NCBI RefSeq assembly: GCF_014193655.1
Contig: NZ_JACHZQ010000001.1
Coordinates: 1,116,001 to 1,180,000, forward strand
Length of the DNA: 64,000 nucleotides
Direction of reading: 5' to 3'
Source: Rhizobium sp. BK313
GTDB lineage: Bacteria > Pseudomonadota > Alphaproteobacteria > Rhizobiales > Rhizobiaceae
The position numbers and the translations under genes were made by a program. The notes below the pieces were generated by a model. The model was not told the DNA's origin and searched no databases. It saw nothing but the letters and a program-made list of their open reading frames with translations. Below are positions 34,406 through 42,998 of the stretch, piece by piece (the stretch's first letter is position 1; each line of letters begins with the position of its first letter).

Positions 34406-35446
34406 ATGACCAAATCGGCAGAAAAGCCCGGAGTGCAGGCGGATAGCCTTTATGGCCGCAAGCCCGTTTTCGCCGTGGCCCCGATGATCGACTGGACGGA
34501 TAGGCATTGCCGTTTTTTGCACCGGCAGATCAGCCGCCACGCGTTGCTCTATACCGAGATGGTGGTGGCGGATGCGATCATTCATGGGCCGCGCGACCGG
34601 CTGCTGGGTCATGACGTCAGCGAGCATCCGGTGGCGCTGCAGCTCGGCGGCTCGGATCCGGACAAGCTTGCGGAAGCGGTGCGGATCGCCGAAGCCTATG
34701 ACTATGACGAGATTAACCTCAATGTCGGCTGTCCTTCGGATCGCGTGCAGTCGGGCACCTTCGGCGCCTGCCTGATGCTGACGCCGGAGACGGTGGCGGC
34801 TTGTATTGCGGCGATGAAGGCGGTTTCCAAGGCACCGGTGACGGTGAAATGCCGGATCGGCGTCGATGAGCAGGAGCCGGAACAGGCACTGCCGGAGCTG
34901 ATCACTCGCGTGCTCGACGCTGGCGCCGATGCGATCTGGATCCATGCCCGCAAGGCCTGGTTGAAGGGTCTTTCGCCGAAGGAAAATCGCGAGATCCCGC
35001 CGCTGGACTACGATATCGTCTACCGGATGAAACAGCGTTGGCCGGATGTTTTCATCGGCATTAATGGCGGCATTCAGACGCTGGATCAGGCCGAGGCGCA
35101 TCTTGCCCATGTCGATGGCGTCATGCTCGGCCGCGCCGCCTATCAGAACGCCGCCATCCTCGCAGATGTCGATCACCGCTTCCATGGCGAACCGTCCGTC
35201 GAGCCGGATTGGACCGACCTTCGCGACCGGATGATGGCCTATACGGAGCGCCATATTGCCAATGGCGGCCGCCTGCAGCATGTCGCCCGCCACATGGTCG
35301 GCCTCTTCACCGGCCTGCCGGGCGCGCGCCGCTATCGCCAAATCCTCTCCACCGATGCCAATAAGCCGGGGGCAGGGCCGGAGGTGATCGCGGCGGCATT
35401 TGCGGCGGTGGATTTTATGGGTCAGAGCGAGCGGGTGAGTGCGTAA
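34406..35446 (+). CDS. dusA: tRNA-dihydrouridine synthase A
   Basis: DusA is an FMN/NADPH enzyme that reduces uridines 20/20a in the D-loop of tRNA. The 346-residue TIM-barrel protein has the family start VAPMIDWTDRHCRFLHRQ, the catalytic cysteine region NVGCPSDRVQSGTFGACLM (about residues 109-127), VKCRIGVDEQ, WIHARKAWLKGLSPKENRE and GINGGIQTLDQ. The fit to DusA is strong and extends over the whole length, including the C-terminal helical domain (RHMVGLFTGLPGARRYRQIL). A multi-hairpin repeat region follows it. Confidence 0.95.
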   Translation: MTKSAEKPGVQADSLYGRKPVFAVAPMIDWTDRHCRFLHRQISRHALLYTEMVVADAIIHGPRDRLLGHDVSEHPVALQLGGSDPDKLAEAVRIAEAYDYDEINLNVGCPSDRVQSGTFGACLMLTPETVAACIAAMKAVSKAPVTVKCRIGVDEQEPEQALPELITRVLDAGADAIWIHARKAWLKGLSPKENREIPPLDYDIVYRMKQRWPDVFIGINGGIQTLDQAEAHLAHVDGVMLGRAAYQNAAILADVDHRFHGEPSVEPDWTDLRDRMMAYTERHIANGGRLQHVARHMVGLFTGLPGARRYRQILSTDANKPGAGPEVIAAAFAAVDFMGQSERVSA

Positions 35447-35464
35447 GGCACGGACCCCTCACTT

Positions 35465-35613
35465 GCAATTTCTAAACTGGTGAAATTGCTTTCTCGCCCG
35501 CCAGGGGCGAGATGGGGTTCCGCATTTGCCGCACGCGCCGGCCCTTCGCTTTGGGCTCCGGGCGTTCGTCGCTGCAATCGACCCACTGGGTCGATTGCTT
35601 CGGCTGTGCCGAA
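35465..35613. repeat. Cluster of palindromes between dusA and cspA
   Basis: Four separate inverted repeats lie within 150 bp: GCAATTTC/GAAATTGC (35465-35489), TCTCGCCC/GGGCGAGA (35492-35512), a perfect 12+12 palindrome with GCAATCGACCCA arms (35574-35598), and TTCGGC/GCCGAA (35599-35613). This looks like a mosaic of short palindromic repeat elements and not coding sequence. Confidence 0.75.
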
Positions 35614-35636
35614 CCGCTCCTCACCCACAAACGAAA

Positions 35637-35662
35637 AACGGCGCGGTTTTTGCCGCGCCGTT
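35637..35662 (-). terminator. Rho-independent terminator of cspA
   Basis: Ten-base arms AACGGCGCGG/CCGCGCCGTT enclose a six-base loop. On the minus strand the hairpin is followed by TTTTTCGTTTG. It lies 31 bases after the cspA stop. Confidence 0.9.
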
Positions 35663-35692
35663 CAAAACCTTATCCGGGTAATCAACTAAGGC

Positions 35693-35905
35693 TTAGGAAG
35701 CCTTGATGTTGACAGCCTTCGGGCCCTTGCCCATGCGATCCGGCTCGGTGTCGAAGGTGACCTGCTGGCCTTCGCGCAGCGACTGGATGCCGGAAGCCTG
35801 GAGAGCGGAAATGTGGACGAATACGTCCTTAGCGCCGCCGTCCGGGGTGATGAAACCAAAACCCTTGTCCTGGTTGAAGAATTTTACGATGCCCTTGGTG
35901 GCCAT
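35693..35905 (-). CDS. cspA: Cold-shock domain protein
   Basis: This is a 70-residue single cold-shock domain that binds single-stranded RNA/DNA and acts as an RNA chaperone. The RNA-binding motifs are KGFGFITP (RNP1-like, about residues 14-21) and DVFVHISAL (RNP2-like, about residues 27-35). Typical flanking strands [11 protein letters not shown] and [20 protein letters not shown] complete the fold. It has a long upstream leader (35906 to at least 36040), as is usual for cold-shock genes whose mRNA structure controls translation. A clear terminator ends it. Confidence 0.95.
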   Translation of the reverse strand: MATKGIVKFFNQDKGFGFITPDGGAKDVFVHISALQASGIQSLREGQQVTFDTEPDRMGKGPKAVNIKAS

Positions 35906-36043
35906 TGGGATAGTCCTTTTCCCTACAGTCTGAGTATTCTGTCCGGGAACCTTCCCGGACGGCTTTGCCCCCGCGCCATGCGAAAGCCAGTCGAGAAGTT
36001 CACGTACGGGGAAAGAACGTCTACGCAGAGGATAAACCTCTGT

Positions 36044-36390
36044 AGGCTGCCTCGCGCAGTCGGCATTGCCAAATCAGTCCAGTCACCGGCATGCAAATGC
36101 CCGAGCGGCCATATGGGTGACAGGATTTGCGACAAAAGGCAAGGGGCAAAATTGTGGCGAGGCGGGAACGAGGCGAGATAGAGCGGGGATTTCAACGGGT
36201 TGGGGAGGTGGTCCATATCCCTGATGATGGCGTCCTTGTTCCACTTTGATACTACGTTCAGCGGGAGTTATTCGAGCAACGATCGACGGCATGGCTTGGT
36301 GAAGATTTGTTCGCCATGAGCTCATTTGAATAACGGCCGAGACTATCCTTGCACAATCATGGTCCGCTTGGCGGCATCAGCCGTCACTAG
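36044..36390. repeat. Diverged direct repeat, copy A
   Basis: This segment aligns along its full length with 39650-39985 in the same orientation. Shared landmarks in order are AGGCTGC, GGCATTG, GATGCAAATG-like, CGAGCGG.CATATGGG, GACAGGA, CAAAAGG.AAGGGGCAA, GATCGACGG.ATGGC, GAGCTCA and CACAATCAT.GTCCGCTTGGCG. By eye about three quarters of bases match, with small gaps. No intact frame is conserved between copies. The 138 bases between cspA and this repeat are the cspA leader. Confidence 0.8.
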
Positions 36391-36648
36391 AGGAGGCGGC
36401 CAGAACGAGCCCTATTTGCGAAGGCCTGACTCTCAATCGAGTAGCCTCCTGGCTCGCCGGGACTTCCGGCAAGGTCAAACCGCTCTCAAACATCGGACTT
36501 CCACTCGGGAAGCAGATTCTGAGGAACGCAATATGACCCGATCTGATCTTGCGATTTGCCGAATTGAGCAGACGAGAATACTTTACGTCTTGCACATATT
36601 AATCGTTAATGGCGAAATATTTCATCCTCAGAGAAGCGAAGCGACTGT
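36391..36648. other. Intergenic region before the alpha/beta hydrolase
   Basis: This non-coding stretch becomes AT-rich at 36590-36635 (CTTGCAC, then TTAATCGTTAATGG), probably holding the promoter of the membrane hydrolase. No conserved gene is seen. Confidence 0.5.
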
Positions 36649-38301
36649 ATGCGTAGCTGGGTGATAAAGTTCTGGCGCTCGCTTTCTGCCTGCGGCCTCG
36701 TCGCGGGTACGCTGTTCTTCGTCGCGTCTCTTACGCCGACCCTCATTCCTCGAACCTATCTGACCCAGGGCGTGCTCTCCGGGGCATGTTTCGCCGTCGG
36801 TTACGGCATAGGGGCCGCATGGCACTGGCTGTGGGCTTATATGGAGCTTCCGGAACCGCGTGAGCGGCTTTTGCTTGTTCTCAAGATTGCTGTCACGGCC
36901 GCATGTGCCGTCGTCGCCATAATGTTCCTGTGGCAGACTGCAGGATGGCAGAATTCAATCCGTCAGCTGATGCAACTCGAGCCTGTGACGAGCGCACACC
37001 CGTTTGAAGTCTGCATCATCGCGATCGTCACGTTCCTGGTGCTCGTCGCGCCAGTACGGCTCTTCAAGCGCATCTCCCGTTTAATTTCAGAAAGGTCGGA
37101 TCGTTTCGTCCCGCGCAGGGTTTCGAAGGTGATCGGCTTCGCTGTCGCGATACTGTTGTTCTGGACGATCGCGAACGGCGTGCTCGTCCGCTACGCGCTG
37201 CACGTGGTCGATTCGTCTTTCGCGACGTTTGATGCTCTAATCGAACCGGATCGAGCGCAGCCGACAGCTCCACTCAAGACGGGCAGCGCGGCTTCCCTCC
37301 TCAGCTGGGAAGAACTCGGACGGGCGGGGCGGGAGTTCCTTGCGACGGGGCCTACCGCGGCGGAAATAAGCGCCTTCACTCAGACGGATGCGCTCGAACC
37401 CATCCGGGTCTATGTCGGGCTTCGGGCGGCCGATACGGCGGACGAAAGGGCGCAACTCGCCGTCGAAGAATTGAAGCGTGTCGGCGCCTTCGAACGCTCG
37501 ATACTCGTCATCATCACGCCGACCGGCTCCGGCTGGATCGATCCCGCGTCGATGGACACGCTCGAATATCTTCGCCATGGCGACGTGGCAAGCGTGGCTC
37601 TGCAGTACTCCTATCTGTCAAGTCCGCTGTCGTTGCTGGTCGAGCCGGACTACGGCTCGGAGGCGGCAAGGGCTTTGTTTGCTGCCGTCTATGAATACTG
37701 GACGACGCTCCCTCGGGATAAGCGGCCAAAGCTCTATCTGCACGGTCTCAGCCTCGGTGCGATGAACTCCGAAAAATCGATGGAGCTTTTCGAGATCCTT
37801 GGCGATCCCATTCAAGGGGCGTTGTGGAGCGGCCCGCCCTTCGAGAGCAGAATATGGCGCAACATGACCGAGCATCGCAATGCCGGCTCGCCGGCTTGGT
37901 TGCCGCAGGTCCGGGATGGTTCGTTCGTCCGCTTCATGAACCAGAACGGCGACGCCGGTCCGGCAAACGCGCCTTGGGGTCCGATGCGCATCGTCTACCT
38001 CCAGTATGCGAGCGATCCGATTACGTTTTTCGATTATCGCGATCTCTATCGTCGTCCCGAGTGGATGGATGCGCCACGCGGCCCGGACGTCTCGCCGGAG
38101 CTGCGGTGGTACCCGGTCGTGACGATGCTGCAGCTGGTCATCGACATGGCCGTCGCGACCAATACGCCGATGGGCTACGGTCATGTCTTTGCACCCGAAC
38201 ACTATGTGGACGCATGGCTCGCCGTGACGGATACACAGGGCTGGTCTGCCGACCAGATCACGCGATTGAAGCAATATCTTGCCGCTCGCGGCAGGAAGTG
38301 A
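36649..38301 (+). CDS. Membrane-anchored alpha/beta-hydrolase (Abhydrolase_9 type)
   Basis: This is a 550-residue protein with four N-terminal hydrophobic segments (about residues 12-35, 42-62, 77-98 and 118-140) and a fifth near 165-185. A cytoplasmic or periplasmic hydrolase domain follows from about residue 240. The nucleophile elbow is LYLHGLSLGAMNSEKS (Gly-Leu-Ser-Leu-Gly), and a late GYGHVFAPEHYVDAW holds the likely catalytic histidine. The layout matches the Abhydrolase_9 family of unknown substrate. It is followed by a Tat-exported deacylase, and the pair is bounded by direct repeats. The ribosome site is weak. Confidence 0.82.
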   Translation: MRSWVIKFWRSLSACGLVAGTLFFVASLTPTLIPRTYLTQGVLSGACFAVGYGIGAAWHWLWAYMELPEPRERLLLVLKIAVTAACAVVAIMFLWQTAGWQNSIRQLMQLEPVTSAHPFEVCIIAIVTFLVLVAPVRLFKRISRLISERSDRFVPRRVSKVIGFAVAILLFWTIANGVLVRYALHVVDSSFATFDALIEPDRAQPTAPLKTGSAASLLSWEELGRAGREFLATGPTAAEISAFTQTDALEPIRVYVGLRAADTADERAQLAVEELKRVGAFERSILVIITPTGSGWIDPASMDTLEYLRHGDVASVALQYSYLSSPLSLLVEPDYGSEAARALFAAVYEYWTTLPRDKRPKLYLHGLSLGAMNSEKSMELFEILGDPIQGALWSGPPFESRIWRNMTEHRNAGSPAWLPQVRDGSFVRFMNQNGDAGPANAPWGPMRIVYLQYASDPITFFDYRDLYRRPEWMDAPRGPDVSPELRWYPVVTMLQLVIDMAVATNTPMGYGHVFAPEHYVDAWLAVTDTQGWSADQITRLKQYLAARGRK

Positions 38302-38405
38302 TCGCTGGCCGCGACGAGTGGCCTATGCGAGCGGTTTGGTGATGAAAGTCTACGCATTCAGCATTCGACTTTAGCTTTTCACACGACATAAGGGAGACCC
38401 TAGTC

Positions 38406-39611
38406 ATGTCGGACAAACCTAGAAAAGGCCTCGATCGCCGCGATCTGTTAAAGGCCTCCATTGCCACGGTCGGCGCCGCGGCCGCACTGGCGGCCAACGC
38501 GGGCTCCGTGAACGCCCAAGCCTCAACGACTTCCTCTGCCGGCCAAGCATCGGGTGCGTCACAAGCGACGGTTTATACCGGCGATGTGATCCAGGGGACG
38601 AAAGTCGTCAGCGCGCTCGACGTCAACGACCTGGAGCCCGGCAAGAAGCACCTTTTGTATTTTCAGGGCGTAGAGATGCCGACCGGGCAGCACTGGTATG
38701 TGTCTGTCATCGTCGCCAAGGGAGCGAAGCCGGGCAAGCGCGGCGTCCTGACCAGTGGCGTGCATGGCGACGAGATGAGCTCCATACATACGGTCCAGGC
38801 CGTGATGAACCAGCTCGATCCGGCGCAGATGTCGGGCACGGTCATGGCGGTCACCGACGTGGCACGCCCGGCCATGGAAAGCATGCAGCGCAGGTGGCCC
38901 AATCAGGGCAGGGGCATTGATCTGATCGATATGAACCGGGAATGGCCTGGGAACGAGAATGGTCTCACCGCGACCAGCCGACACGCCGGGCTGCTGTTCA
39001 ACCGGCTGTTGCGGCCGAACGCCGACTTTGCGATCGACTTCCACACCGGAACAACCGGATTCGAAGTCTCCGCATTCAATATTGCAGAGATGGACGTACC
39101 CGAGATCAAGGCGATGGTGGAGCTCTATCCCGTCGGCCAGATCTTCGATAACCCTACATATCCCAGTGTCCTGCATAACGCGTTTATCGCCGTGGGCATC
39201 CCGTCCTTCTGCCCGGAGATCGGGGCTGCCCGCCACCTGGACATCGAAATGATCTCGCTCTTCGTGGAAGGCACGATGAACGTCCTTAGGCATCACGGCA
39301 TCGTTGCCGGGCCGATGGGCCGGACAGGCAAGGACGTTAATGTCTTCATCGGCAACAGCGCGTTCCCGATCCTGGCAACCCAGGGCGGGATCGTCGAGCA
39401 TTTGGTCAAGCTCAACGACAAGGTCGAACCCGGACAGAAGCTGGCCATCCAGCGCAACAGCTTCGGCGAAGTGGTCGCGGAATATACGAGCGGCGTGGCC
39501 GGAGAGATAACGGGCCAGCGCAGCGATGCAATGTCCGAGCCCGGCAACCCCCTGGTATTCATCCTCTTCCACAAGGTGGCGCCAGAGGGCGTTGAGTCCT
39601 ATCCCGAGTGA
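38406..39611 (+). CDS. Tat-exported M14-type deacylase (AstE/AspA family)
   Basis: This 401-residue protein has a twin-arginine signal (LDRRDLLKASIATVGAAAAL, residues 11-30) followed by a Ser/Gln-rich linker and a zinc carboxypeptidase-like domain of the succinylglutamate desuccinylase/aspartoacylase family. The zinc site is shown by TSGVHGDEMSSIHTV (HxxE) and a later DFHTGTTGF histidine. The C-terminal barrel-like part (NVFIGNSAFPILATQGGIVE, then VEPGQKLAIQRNSFGEVV) is typical of the family. It probably removes an acyl group from a periplasmic amide. The Tat signal implies cofactor loading before export. It lies 104 bases after the alpha/beta hydrolase. Confidence 0.88.
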   Translation: MSDKPRKGLDRRDLLKASIATVGAAAALAANAGSVNAQASTTSSAGQASGASQATVYTGDVIQGTKVVSALDVNDLEPGKKHLLYFQGVEMPTGQHWYVSVIVAKGAKPGKRGVLTSGVHGDEMSSIHTVQAVMNQLDPAQMSGTVMAVTDVARPAMESMQRRWPNQGRGIDLIDMNREWPGNENGLTATSRHAGLLFNRLLRPNADFAIDFHTGTTGFEVSAFNIAEMDVPEIKAMVELYPVGQIFDNPTYPSVLHNAFIAVGIPSFCPEIGAARHLDIEMISLFVEGTMNVLRHHGIVAGPMGRTGKDVNVFIGNSAFPILATQGGIVEHLVKLNDKVEPGQKLAIQRNSFGEVVAEYTSGVAGEITGQRSDAMSEPGNPLVFILFHKVAPEGVESYPE

Positions 39612-39649
39612 GTTCACATCCTGTCGAAGCGGCTTAGGCGAACTGACGA

Positions 39650-39985
39650 GGCTGCTTGGCGCTGCCGGCATTGGCACATCAGGCCAGTCACCCGGATGCA
39701 AATGTCCGAGCGGGCATATGGGCGACAGGACAAAAGGTAAGGGGCAATATTGAGGCGAAGGGGAATGACGCGAAATAGGGTTGGAATTTCAAGTGGTTGG
39801 AATGTGATGCATGCCCTCATGATCGCCGCATTTGTTTCGTTTTTGGCACCACGTTGCAGCGGGGAGTTATGCGAGCAGGGATCGACGGTATGGCTTTGGT
39901 GACAATTTGCTCACGATGAGCTCAATAGTCGCGGAGGTTATCCCTGCACAATCATTGTCCGCTTGGCGCCATTAGCGGCCGTTCA
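39650..39985. repeat. Diverged direct repeat, copy B
   Basis: This is the partner of 36044-36390, beginning 38 bases after the deacylase stop. It keeps the same order of conserved blocks, with a short deletion after GACAGGA and several small gaps. The remaining gap to the FAD oxidoreductase (39986-40201) shows no gene, only a GGGGGGCGG ribosome site at its end. Confidence 0.8.
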
Positions 39986-40201
39986 AAGTAACGAAGTACC
40001 ACTCTTGAGCCGAACCTGGGACACAGCCATCACGATGTCGATAAAGGTCGGCAACTCAGGGTGGATCGCATGGCTTGCCCGTTGCCGACCTCGACCTCGC
40101 ATAGCCGCCAAACCCCTATTCGCATATCCTGTTTTGCGCATGCAGCGGTCGTCATGCCGTGTTATATGGTTAAGCTTGCGATCTCAGCCGGGGGGCGGAT
40201 C

Positions 40202-41542
40202 ATGTCGAGCTTGCTTCTGAGGGAAATCGCGGCCGGGCAGCTCGACGGAGAGCTCCTGACCCCGACGCATTCCAATTACGATCAATATCGGCGGGTCTGG
40301 AACGGCATTGCGGACAAGCGTCCGGCCGCGATCGTCCGGGCGCGAACGGTGCGGGATGTACGGGTCGCGGTGCATGCCGCAGCGGCCTCCGGCTCCCTCC
40401 TTGCCGTCCGCGGTGGTGGCCATAGCATTCCGGGCCTCTCGACCTGTGACGACGGGCTCGTCCTCGACCTGTCACCTATGCGGGCGATAAAAATGGACGT
40501 GGATGGGCGGACCGCCGAAGTTGACGGCGGCTGCCTTCTCGGCGATCTCGACCGGGCCATCGTCCCGCACGGTTTTGTGGTGCCTGCAGGCGTCATTTCT
40601 CACACCGGTGTCGCCGGCCTAACGCTCGGCGGCGGCATGGGCTGGGCGAGCCGCAAATACGGCCTCACGATCGACAGCCTGCTCGGTGCGGAGATCGTCA
40701 CGGCCAAGGGTGACGTCGTGTGGGCCGATGCGGCATCCGATCCGGAGCTCTTCTGGGGCATCCGGGGCGGCGGCGGCAATTTCGGCGTCGTGACCCGCTT
40801 TCTCTTCCGAATGCACAACCTCGGTCCCGTTGCCGTCGGACGCTGGACTTACCCGCTGGCCAATGCCGTAGATGGCCTTCGCCGTCTTCGCGACCTGTCG
40901 CGCACGGTGCCGCGCGATCTCACCCTGAATTTCACCCTGTCCGGTTCGGAGCTCACCATAACCGTCGTCTGGCTGGGAGATCGTGGGGGTGCGGAACGGG
41001 CGCTGGCGCCCTTCGGCTCTCTGGCCGGAACGGGGCACGGCGGCATGACCGCCATGACCTTCCTCGATTTGCAGAGCCGCAATGACGAACTCTTCGCATG
41101 GCTGCGGCGCTACTATGTGAAAGGCGGTTTCTGGCGCGACATGAACGAGGCTGCCATTCCGCACATGCTCCGCCAGATCGCAGATGCCCCGACGGACGAT
41201 TGCGAGATCAGCGTGTTGATGCTCGGCGGTGCGGTGCGCGATGTGGCTGAGGAGGCCACCGCCTATTCCGGACGTGAAGCTAGCTATTACTGGCTGACCG
41301 AGCCGGTCTGGGACGACCCGTCCGAAGACCCTTCATGCATCGATTGGGGCCGCCAAACAGCCCGCGACTTGGTCGACCCCTCGATGGAGGGAAACTATGT
41401 CAACGAGCAAGGCGATGTCGATTCCGGGATCGCCGTCGAAGCTTATGGCGCGACCAAATATCAGCGTCTGGCGCGGCTTAAGCAACGTTTGGATTCCGGA
41501 AACCTTTTCCGGCTGAACCAGAATATCAGCCCCGCAGCCTGA
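40202..41542 (+). CDS. FAD-linked oxidoreductase (BBE-like)
   Basis: This is a 446-residue flavoprotein of the PCMH/berberine-bridge group. The FAD-binding domain carries the covalent-flavin histidine in LLAVRGGGHSIPGL (about residues 60-73), then AGVISHTGVAGLTLGGGMGW. The second attachment cysteine of bicovalent relatives is replaced by SH here, so single His attachment is likely. The C-terminal BBE motif is seen as EGNYVNEQGDVDS plus RLARLKQRLDSGNLFRLNQN. The ATG at 40202 follows GGGGGCGG. The substrate is unknown; relatives oxidise sugars, alkaloids or phenolics. Confidence 0.9.
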   Translation: MSSLLLREIAAGQLDGELLTPTHSNYDQYRRVWNGIADKRPAAIVRARTVRDVRVAVHAAAASGSLLAVRGGGHSIPGLSTCDDGLVLDLSPMRAIKMDVDGRTAEVDGGCLLGDLDRAIVPHGFVVPAGVISHTGVAGLTLGGGMGWASRKYGLTIDSLLGAEIVTAKGDVVWADAASDPELFWGIRGGGGNFGVVTRFLFRMHNLGPVAVGRWTYPLANAVDGLRRLRDLSRTVPRDLTLNFTLSGSELTITVVWLGDRGGAERALAPFGSLAGTGHGGMTAMTFLDLQSRNDELFAWLRRYYVKGGFWRDMNEAAIPHMLRQIADAPTDDCEISVLMLGGAVRDVAEEATAYSGREASYYWLTEPVWDDPSEDPSCIDWGRQTARDLVDPSMEGNYVNEQGDVDSGIAVEAYGATKYQRLARLKQRLDSGNLFRLNQNISPAA

Positions 41543-41911
41543 CTTTTGGAGTGCATGTACAACAAGCCACGCCGACCGGTCCTGTCGCTTCCACGAGGAA
41601 GGGGCTGTGGCGCTGCGACATGATGAGGCGCATAGAAGAACGGACGCTAGGGTCAATAGCAGCCGAGACACCACGGCTGCTTTGCGCCAAAAGCAGACAT
41701 GCGCTCCCCACGAAGCGGTGACCGATTTGGGGCCGGGAGCGGTCTGTCCGCATTCGAGGACCAAACTGCGATAGCGGCCATTCATCAATCGATCAGAGGA
41801 GTTGCTCGGTGGATCGGAAAAGTCGAGATGGGTCGATACCCAAAATTAGAGAATGCTGAACAAAATTCGGGAGCGCGCCAACAAGTAGAAATCGCAGGAG
41901 CTTGATTGCTA
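41543..41911. other. Intergenic region with a dispersed-repeat fragment
   Basis: No intact gene is seen between the convergent FAD oxidoreductase and LysR genes. On the minus strand 41680-41700 reads ATGTCTGCTTTTGGCGCAAA, a short motif I recall as very common in Rhizobiales intergenic DNA. The rest is unremarkable. Confidence 0.45.
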
Positions 41912-42835
41912 CTATGGAACTTCAGCGTAGCGGATGATGCTCTGATTTTGTACGTTGGCGACTAATTCGTCAGAACGAGACAAAAATCGGCGGAGCAAAG
42001 GTGAGGAATTTGAATCGTTGTATCCTAAGGTGAGATCAATTGTCGGAGGCATACCCTCAAGTGCTCTAGCAACGACATTTGGCGTCAGCATATTTTGCGC
42101 ATAAAGCGGAATAAGCGTTATTCCACCTGTAGACACGACGAGCGACATTGCTGATGGTAAGCCGTCACCTTCGTACTCTGCCTTGAGGGTAATCCCAACC
42201 TTCGACGCGTACTCCTGGATCACGGATTGCAATACCGGAGAAATTCTAGCCGAACTGACGTAAGTTTCGCGGGCAAGGTCCTGCGGTCGGATCTTTTTGC
42301 GCGACGTCAAGCGATGGTCCGCCGGCAGCACGGCGATCAGTGGCTCCTTGGTTAAAAACTTAAAGGACACACCAACACTCTGCGTCTCGGGGCGAAGGAA
42401 AGCGACGTCCAGCTTGCCTCGCATCAGTGCCAGAGCCAGGTCCGGGGAAGACTGACTGGACAATATGATTTCAACCTCCGGCGCTTCCTCACGAATAATG
42501 CGCAATGCATGGGGTAGCCACACGACCTCTTGCCCTGCGAGAAAACCGATAACGAACGACTGCTTCTCCGGCCGTTCTGCCCGCCGGGCCCCTTCCGCAG
42601 CCGCCTCGACTTGCAATAACGCCAGACGCGCGTGATCAAGAAACACTTTACCGGCGGCGGTGAGCGTCACGCCGCGCGGCTGCCGCTCCAGCAGTTTTAC
42701 TCCGACTTCGGTTTCCAGATCGCGAATTTGCCTGCTGAGTGAGGGCTGGGAAGTGTTTAGCCGCCGCTCGGCTGCGGTCAGTAAGCTTCCCTCCTCCGCA
42801 ACAGCAACAAAATAGCGCAAATGCCTCAGTTCCAT
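41912..42835 (-). CDS. LysR-family transcriptional regulator
   Basis: This is a 307-residue LysR regulator. The winged helix-turn-helix occupies residues 1-60 (MELRHLRYFVAVAEEGSLLT, with NTSQPSLSRQIRDLETEVG as recognition part). The effector domain follows from about residue 90 (FVIGFLAGQEVVWLPHALRI, DLALALMRGKLDVAFLRPE, STGGITLIPLYAQNM). It is divergent from the haloperoxidase-type hydrolase at 42999, and the shared 163-base gap contains a palindrome near its own promoter. Control of that hydrolase, and perhaps of the FAD oxidoreductase, is the natural inference. The inducer is unknown. Confidence 0.92.
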   Translation of the reverse strand: MELRHLRYFVAVAEEGSLLTAAERRLNTSQPSLSRQIRDLETEVGVKLLERQPRGVTLTAAGKVFLDHARLALLQVEAAAEGARRAERPEKQSFVIGFLAGQEVVWLPHALRIIREEAPEVEIILSSQSSPDLALALMRGKLDVAFLRPETQSVGVSFKFLTKEPLIAVLPADHRLTSRKKIRPQDLARETYVSSARISPVLQSVIQEYASKVGITLKAEYEGDGLPSAMSLVVSTGGITLIPLYAQNMLTPNVVARALEGMPPTIDLTLGYNDSNSSPLLRRFLSRSDELVANVQNQSIIRYAEVP

Positions 42836-42845
42836 CGGGTCCTCG

Positions 42846-42864
42846 CTATACCTTTAAGGCATAG
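42846..42864. promoter_or_regulatory. Palindromic LysR operator candidate
   Basis: CTATACC and GGCATAG (one mismatch) flank TTTAA, 11 bases upstream of the LysR start. Related half-sites (AAGGTATTTG, ATATAAGG) follow at 42877-42900. This fits a T-N11-A type LysR binding region shared by the divergent genes. Confidence 0.55.
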
Positions 42865-42998
42865 CTCGAACCTACAAGGTATTTGTCTTTCATATAAGGG
42901 GGGATTTAGTTGACGTCGCAATTTTGGGATATGATCAAACGCGCCTCACCGGAGGTATTTCCCAATCAACTGTGTCCAATCGGAGAAGGAGCGACTCG

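Noticed and set aside
35923..36216. Minus-strand frame through direct repeat A
   Set aside because: The frame is not kept intact in copy B, which has shifts, so it is unlikely to be a gene.
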